Program-made: the position numbers and the translations under genes
Source: Pseudarthrobacter siccitolerans
GTDB taxonomy: Bacteria; Actinomycetota; Actinomycetes; Actinomycetales; Micrococcaceae
Length of the DNA: 64,000 nt
Direction of reading: 5' to 3'
Assembly (NCBI RefSeq): GCF_001046895.1
Contig: NZ_CAQI01000048.1
Span: 124,001 to 188,000, forward strand
Notes under the pieces: generated by a model
What the model was told of the DNA's origin: nothing
What the model saw: only the letters and a program-made list of their open reading frames with translations
Databases searched by the model: none
Shown here: piece after piece, positions 42,180 to 49,787 of the stretch
Layout of the letters: each line of letters starts with the position of its first letter
How positions within the stretch are numbered: position 1 is the stretch's first letter

Positions 42180-43094
42180 CTACGGTGCCTTGTTGCCCGC
42201 CTGGACCGGAGGAAAGAGCGTTTTTTCAACCACACCGGTGAGCTCCCTGATGACCTCCGCCTGCCCGGCGTCTTCGGTGCCATCCGCGTTCTCGGTGTAA
42301 ATCACCAGCACAAAAGTGGAGCCGCGGTAGGCCAGCACGGCGGCGTCGTGGAGTTCGCCGCCGATTTCACCGAATTTGTGGAACACCTCCACTCCGTCCT
42401 GGGAGCCGGCGGGGATGAGTTCCTCGTTGTTGGTGTCCTGCATGTAGCCCAGCAGCTGCGCGGTGTTTTCCGGGTTCAGCAGGTCTCCGGCGTACAACTG
42501 CTTCAGGACCAGGGCCATCTCGGCCGGAGTCAGCAGGTTCTCCTCCGGGTCATAGGCGACGCCGATGGAGGCCGCGTATTCAGTCAGCTGCGGATAGCCC
42601 ACGGCATCCATCAGCAGCAGCCAGGAATCGTTGTTGCTCTGGTTGACCATGGCTTCCAGCTGGAAGGCGGCGTCGTAGTCCCCCAGCGGGTCATCCAGGC
42701 TCGCCTCGCCGTTCTCCACGAGGTGGTAGAAGGCGGCGGCCGTGATGATCTTCGCGGTACTGGCGGCGGTGAAGGCCTCCTGGTCCCCGAAGGTGAGTGC
42801 GGCGTCGCCCGAAATGTCTGCCATGGCCAGCCCGATCCGGTAATCCGGATTTTTGTCCAGGACGGACTCGATGCTGTCTTGGAGGGAATCCGGGGCCACG
42901 GCCACAGGTGCCTCGGGAAGGGCTGCCGGAACGGAGTCCGTTGTGCCATTGAGCGGCCCCGACTTCATCACGGCGAACACAACAATGGCCACTATCACCA
43001 GCGCAACGGCGGTGAACAGCAGTGCCAGCCTCGTCCGGGCACGCCGGGTTTCCGGGACATTCCGCCCGGCCGCAGGCATCTCTTGGTCCGACAT
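42180..43094 (-). CDS. class A beta-lactamase-like serine hydrolase, membrane-anchored
   Basis: A 304-residue protein with an N-terminal membrane anchor (about 19-40) and an extracellular domain of the beta-lactamase2/serine hydrolase type. The SxxK is in AASTAKIITAA (Ser near 112), SxN is NQSNNDSW, and the third motif is HKFGE in place of KTG. It could be a penicillin-interacting enzyme or an inactive-on-drug hydrolase; resistance cannot be concluded. AGGAG stands before the ATG at 43094, which is preferred to an upstream in-frame ATG. Confidence 0.85.
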   Translation of the reverse strand: MSDQEMPAAGRNVPETRRARTRLALLFTAVALVIVAIVVFAVMKSGPLNGTTDSVPAALPEAPVAVAPDSLQDSIESVLDKNPDYRIGLAMADISGDAALTFGDQEAFTAASTAKIITAAAFYHLVENGEASLDDPLGDYDAAFQLEAMVNQSNNDSWLLLMDAVGYPQLTEYAASIGVAYDPEENLLTPAEMALVLKQLYAGDLLNPENTAQLLGYMQDTNNEELIPAGSQDGVEVFHKFGEIGGELHDAAVLAYRGSTFVLVIYTENADGTEDAGQAEVIRELTGVVEKTLFPPVQAGNKAP

Positions 43095-43193
43095 AGGGCT
43101 CCTGTTCCAACTCAACAATCTGATCCGCATCCAGCGGGCCCCAGCGCACGCGATGCGGTGTCGATTAGATCATCGAAGTTTGGGAACTGCCTG

Positions 43194-43544
43194 TTAGCGG
43201 GTGCGGGCAGCCAGTGCGGAGTCCAGGAACTCCAGGTGGGCCGGCGCTACGCGGACAGTGCTGCCTTCGTATTCGGGATGTTTGGTGAGGAACTTCTTGA
43301 TGAACGGGCACACCGGAACGATGCCCGTCCCGGCGCTGACCGTCTCGTCCAGGGCCACCGTGGCGAGCTGGCCTGCCAGGCCCTGGCCGCCGTATTCCTC
43401 GTTGATCACCGTGTGGTAGAAAATCCGCTGCGGTGAGCCGCCGCCGTCGTACTCCTTGTACGCTGCCTTGCCGATCACGTTTCCTGCGTCCAGGATTTCG
43501 AAACGCTCGCGGCCGGCGTTGTGGCGGACGGTGATCTCACTCAA
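43194..43544 (-). CDS. GNAT (YjdJ/GCN5-related) small N-acetyltransferase-like protein
   Basis: A 116-residue protein of the small GNAT type (Gcn5-related, YjdJ-like): FYHTVINEEYGGQGLAGQLATVALDE carries the CoA-binding loop, followed by VPVCPFIKKFLTKHPEY, typical of this subgroup. The acceptor is unknown. The start is TTG at 43544 with AAGGAG five bases upstream, a clear ribosome-binding site. It is the first gene of a minus-strand run of GNAT, serine hydrolase, MFS and small membrane protein. Confidence 0.88.
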   Translation of the reverse strand: MSEITVRHNAGRERFEILDAGNVIGKAAYKEYDGGGSPQRIFYHTVINEEYGGQGLAGQLATVALDETVSAGTGIVPVCPFIKKFLTKHPEYEGSTVRVAPAHLEFLDSALAARTR

Positions 43545-43708
43545 GGGGACTCCTTCGATGCGGTTGCGTTGCTGCCCTTGCCAAGCCTAACCCGGCGCGG
43601 GCCGCCCTTATTTCCGCTCCAGGGACCCGATGACTTCCATGCTGAAGCCTTGTAGTGTCAGCACCGGAAGCAGCCAGCCGCAGGGCAACGTTGATGAAGG
43701 AGCAGACC

Positions 43709-44038
43709 ATGGCAGTCAGTGACGAGGAAGCACAGGTGCTGGAGCAGTGGAGCAACAGGCTTGCCCAGGCGCTCCAGATCCTCGACCTCAAAGTGGACAA
43801 CGAACTGCTCCTTGATCTGGCCCGGCGGTCCGCCGATTCGATCATCCACCCCGCAGCGCCGGTCACCACGTTCCTGGTGGGCTACGCCGCGGGCCTGGAG
43901 GCCGGAACCGGCAGTGCAGGGTCCAGGGAAGCATCCAGCGCGGCGGTACAACGCGCGGCGAGCGTCGCATTCGGCCTGTGCGAGGACGGGCACGACGGCG
44001 GCCCCGCCAGCCAGGGCTGGGCGGACACGGCCCAGTAG
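43709..44038 (+). CDS. DUF6457 protein, associated with molybdenum cofactor genes
   Basis: A 109-residue helical protein matching DUF6457, a domain that in actinobacteria is often next to or fused with molybdenum-cofactor guanylyltransferase (MobA). Visible are VLEQWSNRLAQALQIL, NELLLDLARRSADSIIHPAAPVTTFLVGYAAGLEAG. AAGGAG stands six bases before the ATG at 43709, so an earlier ATG at 43655 is not used. It converges on an FdhF/YdeP molybdoenzyme gene, which supports a molybdenum-related role. The biochemical function is unknown. Confidence 0.8.
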   Translation: MAVSDEEAQVLEQWSNRLAQALQILDLKVDNELLLDLARRSADSIIHPAAPVTTFLVGYAAGLEAGTGSAGSREASSAAVQRAASVAFGLCEDGHDGGPASQGWADTAQ

Positions 44039-44043
44039 GCCCC

Positions 44044-44133
44044 GGTGATTGAGCCCGTCGAAATCTGCAGGCCTGGTGATTGAGCCTGTCGAAATCTGGC
44101 TGATGACTGCAGCTTCGGCGAGCTCAACCGCCG
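44044..44133. repeat. GGTGATTGAGCC-(C/T)-GTCGAAATCTG repeats, two direct and one inverted
   Basis: Direct copies at 44044-44067 and 44075-44098 differ at one base. A diverged inverted copy follows at about 44113-44133 (GCTTCGGCGAGCTCAACCGCC read forward), so a hairpin can form between the convergent genes. It is the same element as at 13428-13555. Confidence 0.7.
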
Positions 44134-44134
44134 G

Positions 44135-46462
44135 CTACCCCGCCGCCGTCGGCTCCTCTTCGAGGACCAGAACCGGCTCGAGCTTCACGATCACGGCCTT
44201 GGACACGGGCGTCTGGCTGCCCTCGGCCACGCTTTCCAGAGGCACCAGGACGTTGGCCTCCGGATAGTAGGCGGCGGCGCATCCCCGGGCCGTGGGGTAG
44301 GACACCACCCGGTAGTTCCGCAGGACCCGCTCGGCGTTGTCCGGGTAGACACCCCAGATGTCCACGTGCTGCCCGTCCTCGAACCCCAGTTCGGTGAGGT
44401 CTGCCGGGTTCACGAACACTACCTCGCGGCCCTTCTTGATGCCCCGGTACCGGTCGTTGTGGCCGTAGATGGTGGTGTTGAACTGGTCGTGCGAGCGCAT
44501 GCTCTGCAGGATCAGGGTGCCCGGCGGGCGTTCCACGAGTTCGAGTTCGTTCACCGTGAGCACGGCCTTGCCCGTGGGGGTGTGGAAGGTGCGCGAGTCC
44601 CGGGGCCCGTTGGGCAGGATGAAGCCGCCCTCCTGCCGGATCTTCCGGTTGTAGTCCTCACAGCCCACCACCACGTGGGAAATGTGCTCCCGGATGAGGT
44701 CGTAGTTTTTTTCGAAGCCCGCCCAGTCCGCAGCGATCCGGTCCCCCAGCACACGCCGCGCCAACCGGCTGACGATCGCCACTTCAGAGAGCAGCCCCGG
44801 CGCCACCGGCTCAACCGTTCCGTGGGAGGCGTGGACAGCGCAGACGGTGTCCTCCACCGAAACGAACTGCGGCCCGGATTCCTGCCGGTCAATCTCGGTG
44901 CGCCCCAGCGTGGGCAGGATCAACGCCTCGGCGCCGGTCACGGCGTGGGAGTGGTTGAGCTTGGTGGAGATCTGGACCGACAGCTCGGTGCGCTCCATCG
45001 CGGCCTCGGCCGCGTGGGTGTCCGACATGGCGCCCACGAAATTTCCGCCCAGGCCCACAAAGACCTTGATGCCGCCGTCGCGCATCTGCCGGATGGTTTC
45101 CACCGCGTCCGCGCCGTGCTCCCGCGGCGGATCGAAGCTGAATTCCTTGCCCAGGGCGTCAAGGAAGGCCGGCGGCATCTGCTCCCAGATACCCATGGTG
45201 CGGTCGCCCTGGACATTGCTGTGTCCGCGGATAGGTGAGGCGCCGGCGCCGGGTTTGCCGATGTTGCCGCGCAGCAGCAACAGATTGATGATCTCCTTGA
45301 TGGTGGCCACGGCCTTTTTGTGCTGGGTGATGCCCATGGCCCAGGTGATGATCACCTTGTCCGCCCGCAAGTACCGGTCCGCGAGTTCGTCGATCTCCTC
45401 GGAGCGCAGGCCCGTCGCCTCAAGGACACTGGCTTCGTCCAGGGTGGCAAGGTGTGCCTTCAGTTCCTCAAGGCCCTGGCAATGTTCCTCAAGGAATTGA
45501 TGGTCAAGCACCGTCCCCGGCGCTGCGGCCTCGGCCTCCAGGACGCGCTTGGAAACTGCCTGCAGCAACGCCATGTCACCGCCGAGCCGGATCTGCAGGA
45601 ACTGGTCGGCCAGCTCGGTGCCGTGCCCAACGATGCCTTTCACCCGCTGCGGATTCTTGTAGCGCATCAGGCCCGCCTCCGGCAGCGGGTTGACTGCAAC
45701 GATCTGCGCGCCGGCGTCCTTGGCTTCCTCCAGCGCGGTGAGCATCCGCGGGTGGTTGGTGCCGGGGTTCTGGCCCAGGATGATGATCAGGTCCGCTTTT
45801 TCGAAGTCGTTGTAGGAGACCGTGGCCTTGCCCACGCCGATGGTCTGGCCCATCGCCCAGCCGGAGGACTCGTGGCACATGTTGGAGCAGTCCGGCAGGT
45901 TGTTGGTGCCGTATGCGCGGATGAACAGCTGGTACAGGAACGCTGCTTCGTTGGAGGTGCGGCCGCTGGTGTAGAAGGCTGCCTGGTCAGGGCTCGGCAA
46001 CGAGTTGAGCTTGTCCGCGATGATCCCGAACGCCTCGTCCCAACCCACGGGCCGGTAATGGTCCGCACCGGCCCGCTTGTAGACCGGCTGTGTGAGGCGT
46101 CCCTGCATCCCCAGCCAGTATTCTGATCTCTCCCGGAGCCCGCTGACCGGATGCTCAGCCCAGAACTCCGGGCCAATCACCACCGGCGCGGCCTCCCAGG
46201 TGACTGCCTTGGCACCGTTCTCGCAGAATTCGAACGTCTTGCGGTGGCCCGGGTCCGGCCAGGCGCAACTCATGCAGTCGAACCCGTCCTTCTGGTTCAG
46301 CGCCAGCAGGGTTTTCCGCGACCGCTCCAGGCCCATGTGCTCCAGCGCGGGCTTCATGGAGTGGTAGACCCCGGGGACGCCGGCGGCCCAGGTTTTGGGG
46401 TGTCCGCTCACCTCAAGCTCGGATTCGTCCGCCTCTTCGACCTTCGGATTTTTGCGCACCAC
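44135..46462 (-). CDS. FdhF/YdeP family molybdopterin oxidoreductase
   Basis: A 775-residue molybdopterin-dependent oxidoreductase of the FdhF/YdeP type. The N-terminal pair GFDCMSCAWPDPG (Cys near 62 and 65), the substrate-channel NMCHESSGWAMGQTIGVGK, the guanine-dinucleotide-binding LIIILGQNPGTNHPRM, and the C-terminal MopB domain with SMRSHDQFNTTIYGHNDRYRG are present. Activity (formate or another small substrate) is not certain for this subfamily. The start is GTG at 46462 with AGGAGGA six bases upstream; longer frames ignore this site. It is divergent from recQ. Confidence 0.88.
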   Translation of the reverse strand: MVRKNPKVEEADESELEVSGHPKTWAAGVPGVYHSMKPALEHMGLERSRKTLLALNQKDGFDCMSCAWPDPGHRKTFEFCENGAKAVTWEAAPVVIGPEFWAEHPVSGLRERSEYWLGMQGRLTQPVYKRAGADHYRPVGWDEAFGIIADKLNSLPSPDQAAFYTSGRTSNEAAFLYQLFIRAYGTNNLPDCSNMCHESSGWAMGQTIGVGKATVSYNDFEKADLIIILGQNPGTNHPRMLTALEEAKDAGAQIVAVNPLPEAGLMRYKNPQRVKGIVGHGTELADQFLQIRLGGDMALLQAVSKRVLEAEAAAPGTVLDHQFLEEHCQGLEELKAHLATLDEASVLEATGLRSEEIDELADRYLRADKVIITWAMGITQHKKAVATIKEIINLLLLRGNIGKPGAGASPIRGHSNVQGDRTMGIWEQMPPAFLDALGKEFSFDPPREHGADAVETIRQMRDGGIKVFVGLGGNFVGAMSDTHAAEAAMERTELSVQISTKLNHSHAVTGAEALILPTLGRTEIDRQESGPQFVSVEDTVCAVHASHGTVEPVAPGLLSEVAIVSRLARRVLGDRIAADWAGFEKNYDLIREHISHVVVGCEDYNRKIRQEGGFILPNGPRDSRTFHTPTGKAVLTVNELELVERPPGTLILQSMRSHDQFNTTIYGHNDRYRGIKKGREVVFVNPADLTELGFEDGQHVDIWGVYPDNAERVLRNYRVVSYPTARGCAAAYYPEANVLVPLESVAEGSQTPVSKAVIVKLEPVLVLEEEPTAAG

Positions 46463-46532
46463 GCTGCATCCTCCTCGCTTTGCCGGCCCCGAAAATACAG
46501 TGCAAGTGCTCTGGGTCCAGTTGCTTCCACAG

Positions 46533-46603
46533 TTGTTCACAGATGGCCGGGAAGTCAAGGACAGCGGCGGGGTGTGCATAAGAAGACCGCCGGTTTGTCC
46601 ACA
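46533..46603 (+). promoter_or_regulatory. two DnaA-box-like sequences between fdhF and recQ
   Basis: TTGTTCACA (46533-46541) and TTGTCCACA (46595-46603) lie 62 bases apart in the 240-base divergent gap. TTGTCCACA matches the high-GC actinobacterial DnaA-box form. This may be chance or a DnaA-linked promoter; it is not an origin by itself. Confidence 0.35.
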
Positions 46604-46702
46604 TAGCCCCGGACACCGACGACGGCGTGTCCCGGCCGCGCTAGGCTGTTTACCTCGGCTGAAGCAACCGGCCGCAGGATCCACTGTGCGGAGCCGCTGT
46701 TT

Positions 46703-48436
46703 ATGTCCGACGATCATGCCCTCGCCGCCCTGGCGGCGTCTTCTTTCTCCCTTCCCCACCTCCGTGACGGCCAACTGGCTGGCATGGCTGCCCTTGCCGG
46801 CGGCCGCGACGTCCTGGCGGTGATGCCCACCGGCTATGGGAAATCCGCTATCTATCAGGTCGCTGCCCTGCACCTGAAGAACACCACGGGACGGCCCGCC
46901 GTCGTGGTTTCACCGCTGATTGCCCTGCAGGAGGACCAACTGGACGGGCTGTCCGCCGAACTGGGTGACGGGGCCGCCGTCGCCATCAACTCCTCCCACA
47001 GCGATTCGGAGCTGGAGGCCGCGTGGCATGCCGCGGAGACCGGCAAGGCGGCCTTCCTGTTCCTCGCCCCCGAACAGCTCGCCAAGCAGGAAACCGTGGA
47101 CCGGATCGGCAAGCTGGACATGGCCGTTTTCGTGGTGGACGAGGCCCACTGCGTTTCCTCATGGGGCCACGATTTCCGCCCCGATTACCTCAACCTGGGC
47201 AACGTCCGCGAACACCTGGGCAATCCGCCGGTGGCGGCACTGACTGCCACCGCGTCGCCTCCCGTGCGCGATGAGATCGTGGAGCGGCTGGGCATGAGGG
47301 ACCCGCTGGTCCTGGTCCGCGGCTTCGACCGGCCCAACATCACCCTCGATGTGGTCCGGCACCAGGAGGACAAAGGCAAACGCAAGGCCGTGCTGGAACA
47401 GGTCACGGCGCTGGCCCGTGAACAGGGGCAGGGCCTGCTCTACGCCGCTACCCGCAAGGACACCGAGAAGTACGCAGCCAAGCTGGCCAAGGAAGGACTC
47501 CGGACCGAGGCGTACCACGCCGGCCGGTCCGCCGCCGACCGGGAGCGCATCCACGAACTGTTCCTCGACGACCAGCTGGACGTGGTGGCCGCCACCACCG
47601 CTTTTGGAATGGGCATCGACAAACCGAATGTGCGTTTTGTGGTGCACGCGGACATTCCCGAGTCGTTGGACGCGTACTACCAGGAGATCGGCCGGGCGGG
47701 CCGCGACGGGGACCCCGCCTCCGCCGTGCTGCACTACCGCGCTGAGGACCTTGGCCTGCGGAAGTTCTTCGGTACCCACTCCCCCGATCCGGACCGGCTG
47801 CTGGCCGTCTTGAAGGTCCTCAAAGCCGCTGGTGCACCGGCTCCCAAAACGTCCCTTGCTGAATTGACGGGGTTCCCCGCGCGCCGGGTCACCGGAATTG
47901 TGAACCAGCTGGAGGAGGCGGGCGCGGTCACAACCGGCAAGCGCGGCATCCGGCTGGCCTCCAAAGCCAAACTGCCCGCACTGGTGCAGCGCGCCGTCGA
48001 GCTGGCCGAGGCCCGGCAGCGAGTGGACCAGTCCAGGCTCACCATGATGCGTGCCTACGCCGAGACTGACGGCTGCCGGCGGCAGTTCCTGCTGGGGTAC
48101 TTCGGCGAGGAACTGCCGGAGCCGTGCGGCAACTGCGACGCCTGCGCCGAGGCCGCGAACCAAACAGCTGGGCTGCCTGCGGCAAAGGAAACGTCCGACG
48201 CCGGCGGGCCGGGATCGGTAGGGAAGGTTCCGGCCGGGAAGGTTGCCGCTGGGCAGTCCGCCTCCAGTGGCGGCGAACCATTCCCGCTGCAGTCCGCCGT
48301 GATCCACAAGGAGTGGGGTCCGGGGCTGGTGATGCGGCACGAGGACGACGTCATTACCGTCCTGTTTGAACAGGAAGGGTACAAGACGCTGTCCCGTACC
48401 GCCGTCGTCGAGCATGAACTCCTGCGGCCTGCTTAG
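46703..48436 (+). CDS. recQ: RecQ family ATP-dependent DNA helicase
   Basis: A 577-residue 3'-5' DNA helicase. Walker A is AVMPTGYGKSAIYQ (about 40), the DEAH box is VVDEAHCVSSWGHDFRPDY (about 145), and helicase motifs V-VI are AFGMGIDKPNVRFV and YYQEIGRAGRDG. A RecQ zinc-binding region follows with CRRQFLLGYFGEELPEPCGNCDAC (about 456-480). There is no HRDC domain; instead the C-terminus has a small beta domain (IHKEWGPGLVMRHEDDVITVLF). The ATG lacks a clear ribosome site but is placed just after a TAGGCT -10-like element. Confidence 0.93.
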   Translation: MSDDHALAALAASSFSLPHLRDGQLAGMAALAGGRDVLAVMPTGYGKSAIYQVAALHLKNTTGRPAVVVSPLIALQEDQLDGLSAELGDGAAVAINSSHSDSELEAAWHAAETGKAAFLFLAPEQLAKQETVDRIGKLDMAVFVVDEAHCVSSWGHDFRPDYLNLGNVREHLGNPPVAALTATASPPVRDEIVERLGMRDPLVLVRGFDRPNITLDVVRHQEDKGKRKAVLEQVTALAREQGQGLLYAATRKDTEKYAAKLAKEGLRTEAYHAGRSAADRERIHELFLDDQLDVVAATTAFGMGIDKPNVRFVVHADIPESLDAYYQEIGRAGRDGDPASAVLHYRAEDLGLRKFFGTHSPDPDRLLAVLKVLKAAGAPAPKTSLAELTGFPARRVTGIVNQLEEAGAVTTGKRGIRLASKAKLPALVQRAVELAEARQRVDQSRLTMMRAYAETDGCRRQFLLGYFGEELPEPCGNCDACAEAANQTAGLPAAKETSDAGGPGSVGKVPAGKVAAGQSASSGGEPFPLQSAVIHKEWGPGLVMRHEDDVITVLFEQEGYKTLSRTAVVEHELLRPA

Positions 48437-48451
48437 GTAAGCATGCTTTCG
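48436..48451. promoter_or_regulatory. imperfect palindrome GGTAAG-CATG-CTTTCG before the TerC gene
   Basis: A close relative of the perfect palindrome upstream of bpa, with an internal AAGCATGCTT core. It lies directly before TAGGCT (48453-48458), a likely -10 of the TerC gene, so it falls in the promoter spacer. Confidence 0.45.
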
Positions 48452-48489
48452 GTAGGCTGGGAAGACATTGACGACGAAAGGCCCGGCGC

Positions 48490-49689
48490 GTGGAAGTACC
48501 TTCTTATGTCTGGACGTTGACCATTGCAGGGATTGTTGGCCTGCTGGCTTTCGATTTCTTTTTCCATGTGCGGAAGGCACACACGCCGTCACTGAAGGAA
48601 TCCGCCACCTGGTCCGCCATCTACGTGGGCATCGCGTTGCTCTTCGGGCTGGGTGTGCTGGTGTTCGGCGGGCCGACGATGGGCACAGAATACTTCGCCG
48701 GCTACGTCACGGAGAAGGCGCTCTCCGTGGACAACCTCTTTGTGTTCCTCATCATCATGGCGAGTTTCCGCGTCCCCCGGGCGGACCAGCAGAAGGTGCT
48801 GCTGTTCGGGATCGTTTTCTCGCTCATCGCCCGCACGGCATTTATCTTCCTGGGCGCCGCGCTGATCAACAGCTTTGCCTGGGTGTTCTACATCTTCGGG
48901 CTGATCCTGCTTATCACCGCCGGCAACCTGCTGCGCCCCAACAGCCACGACGACGACTCCGAAGGATTGGTGGTCCGGCTCGCCAAAAAGTTCCTGCCGG
49001 CGTCGGAACACTACGACGGCGACAAGCTCTTCACCATGGAGAACGGCAAGCGCGTCCTCACTCCGATGCTGCTGGTGATGGTAGCCATCGGCGGTACGGA
49101 CATCCTCTTTGCGCTGGATTCCATTCCGGCCATCTTCGGCCTGACGCAGAACGTCTTTATCGTCTTTACCGCCACCGCGTTCTCCCTGATGGGCCTGCGG
49201 CAGCTGTTCTTCCTGATCGACGGACTCCTGGACCGGCTCATCTTCCTTTCGTACGGCCTGGCCGTCATCCTGGGTTTCATCGGCGTGAAGCTCATCCTGC
49301 ACGCACTGCACGAAAACACGCTGCCGTTCATCAACGACGGCGAACACGTGAACGTGGTGGAAGTCAGCACCGGGGTGTCCCTGAGCGTGATCCTCGGCGT
49401 CCTGGTGGTCACGGTGCTGGCATCTATTTTCAGCCCCAAGGGCAAGGCCAAGAACGCTGTCTCCGGTGCCAAGCGGCACGCCACCGAGTACCTGGACCTC
49501 AACTACGAGACGGACATGGTGGAGCGGGACAAGCTCTTCGCGAAGATGTGCCGCGAAGAGGACCAGATCCGCAAGCTGCCGGAGAAGTACAAGCGGCTCA
49601 TCCGCAACGAGACCGAGTTCCTGGACCTGCTGCGGAAGGCTCACATCGAGCATGACAAAGCCCAAGTGCGCGCGGACGCGAAGGGCTGA
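48490..49689 (+). CDS. TerC family integral membrane protein
   Basis: A 399-residue membrane protein of the TerC/Alx family with about eight helices: FAGYVTEKALSVDNLFVFLIIMASF and GTDILFALDSIPAIFGL carry the conserved acidic residues thought to bind metal. Relatives are linked to tellurium resistance, manganese export or pH-responsive membrane biology. A C-terminal hydrophilic tail (about 330-399) is longer than average. The start is GTG at 48490 with GAAAGG upstream. It lies 53 bases after recQ. Confidence 0.92.
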   Translation: MEVPSYVWTLTIAGIVGLLAFDFFFHVRKAHTPSLKESATWSAIYVGIALLFGLGVLVFGGPTMGTEYFAGYVTEKALSVDNLFVFLIIMASFRVPRADQQKVLLFGIVFSLIARTAFIFLGAALINSFAWVFYIFGLILLITAGNLLRPNSHDDDSEGLVVRLAKKFLPASEHYDGDKLFTMENGKRVLTPMLLVMVAIGGTDILFALDSIPAIFGLTQNVFIVFTATAFSLMGLRQLFFLIDGLLDRLIFLSYGLAVILGFIGVKLILHALHENTLPFINDGEHVNVVEVSTGVSLSVILGVLVVTVLASIFSPKGKAKNAVSGAKRHATEYLDLNYETDMVERDKLFAKMCREEDQIRKLPEKYKRLIRNETEFLDLLRKAHIEHDKAQVRADAKG

Positions 49690-49729
49690 CCGGCCGATTG
49701 TCGGTGCCCCTTGCTAGGTTGGTTCTAAG

Positions 49730-49751
49730 GCCAAAGGAAGCGTCCTTTGGC
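49730..49751 (+). terminator. hairpin after the TerC gene
   Basis: A perfect 9-bp stem (GCCAAAGGA, complement at 49743-49751) with a 4-base loop, 40 bases past the TerC stop and 37 bases before the next start. There is no T-run, so it could also be an operator of the following gene. Confidence 0.45.
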
Positions 49752-49787
49752 TAAGGATCACAGCCCGGCTGTCGATGGGGAGGCCCT

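Noticed and set aside
42180-43094. Call as an antibiotic-resistance beta-lactamase
   Set aside because: The third motif is HKFGE, not KTG, and the protein is anchored; resistance cannot be supported.
47159-48592. 477-codon antisense frame over recQ
   Set aside because: Shadow of a well-supported helicase gene; no motif on the minus strand.
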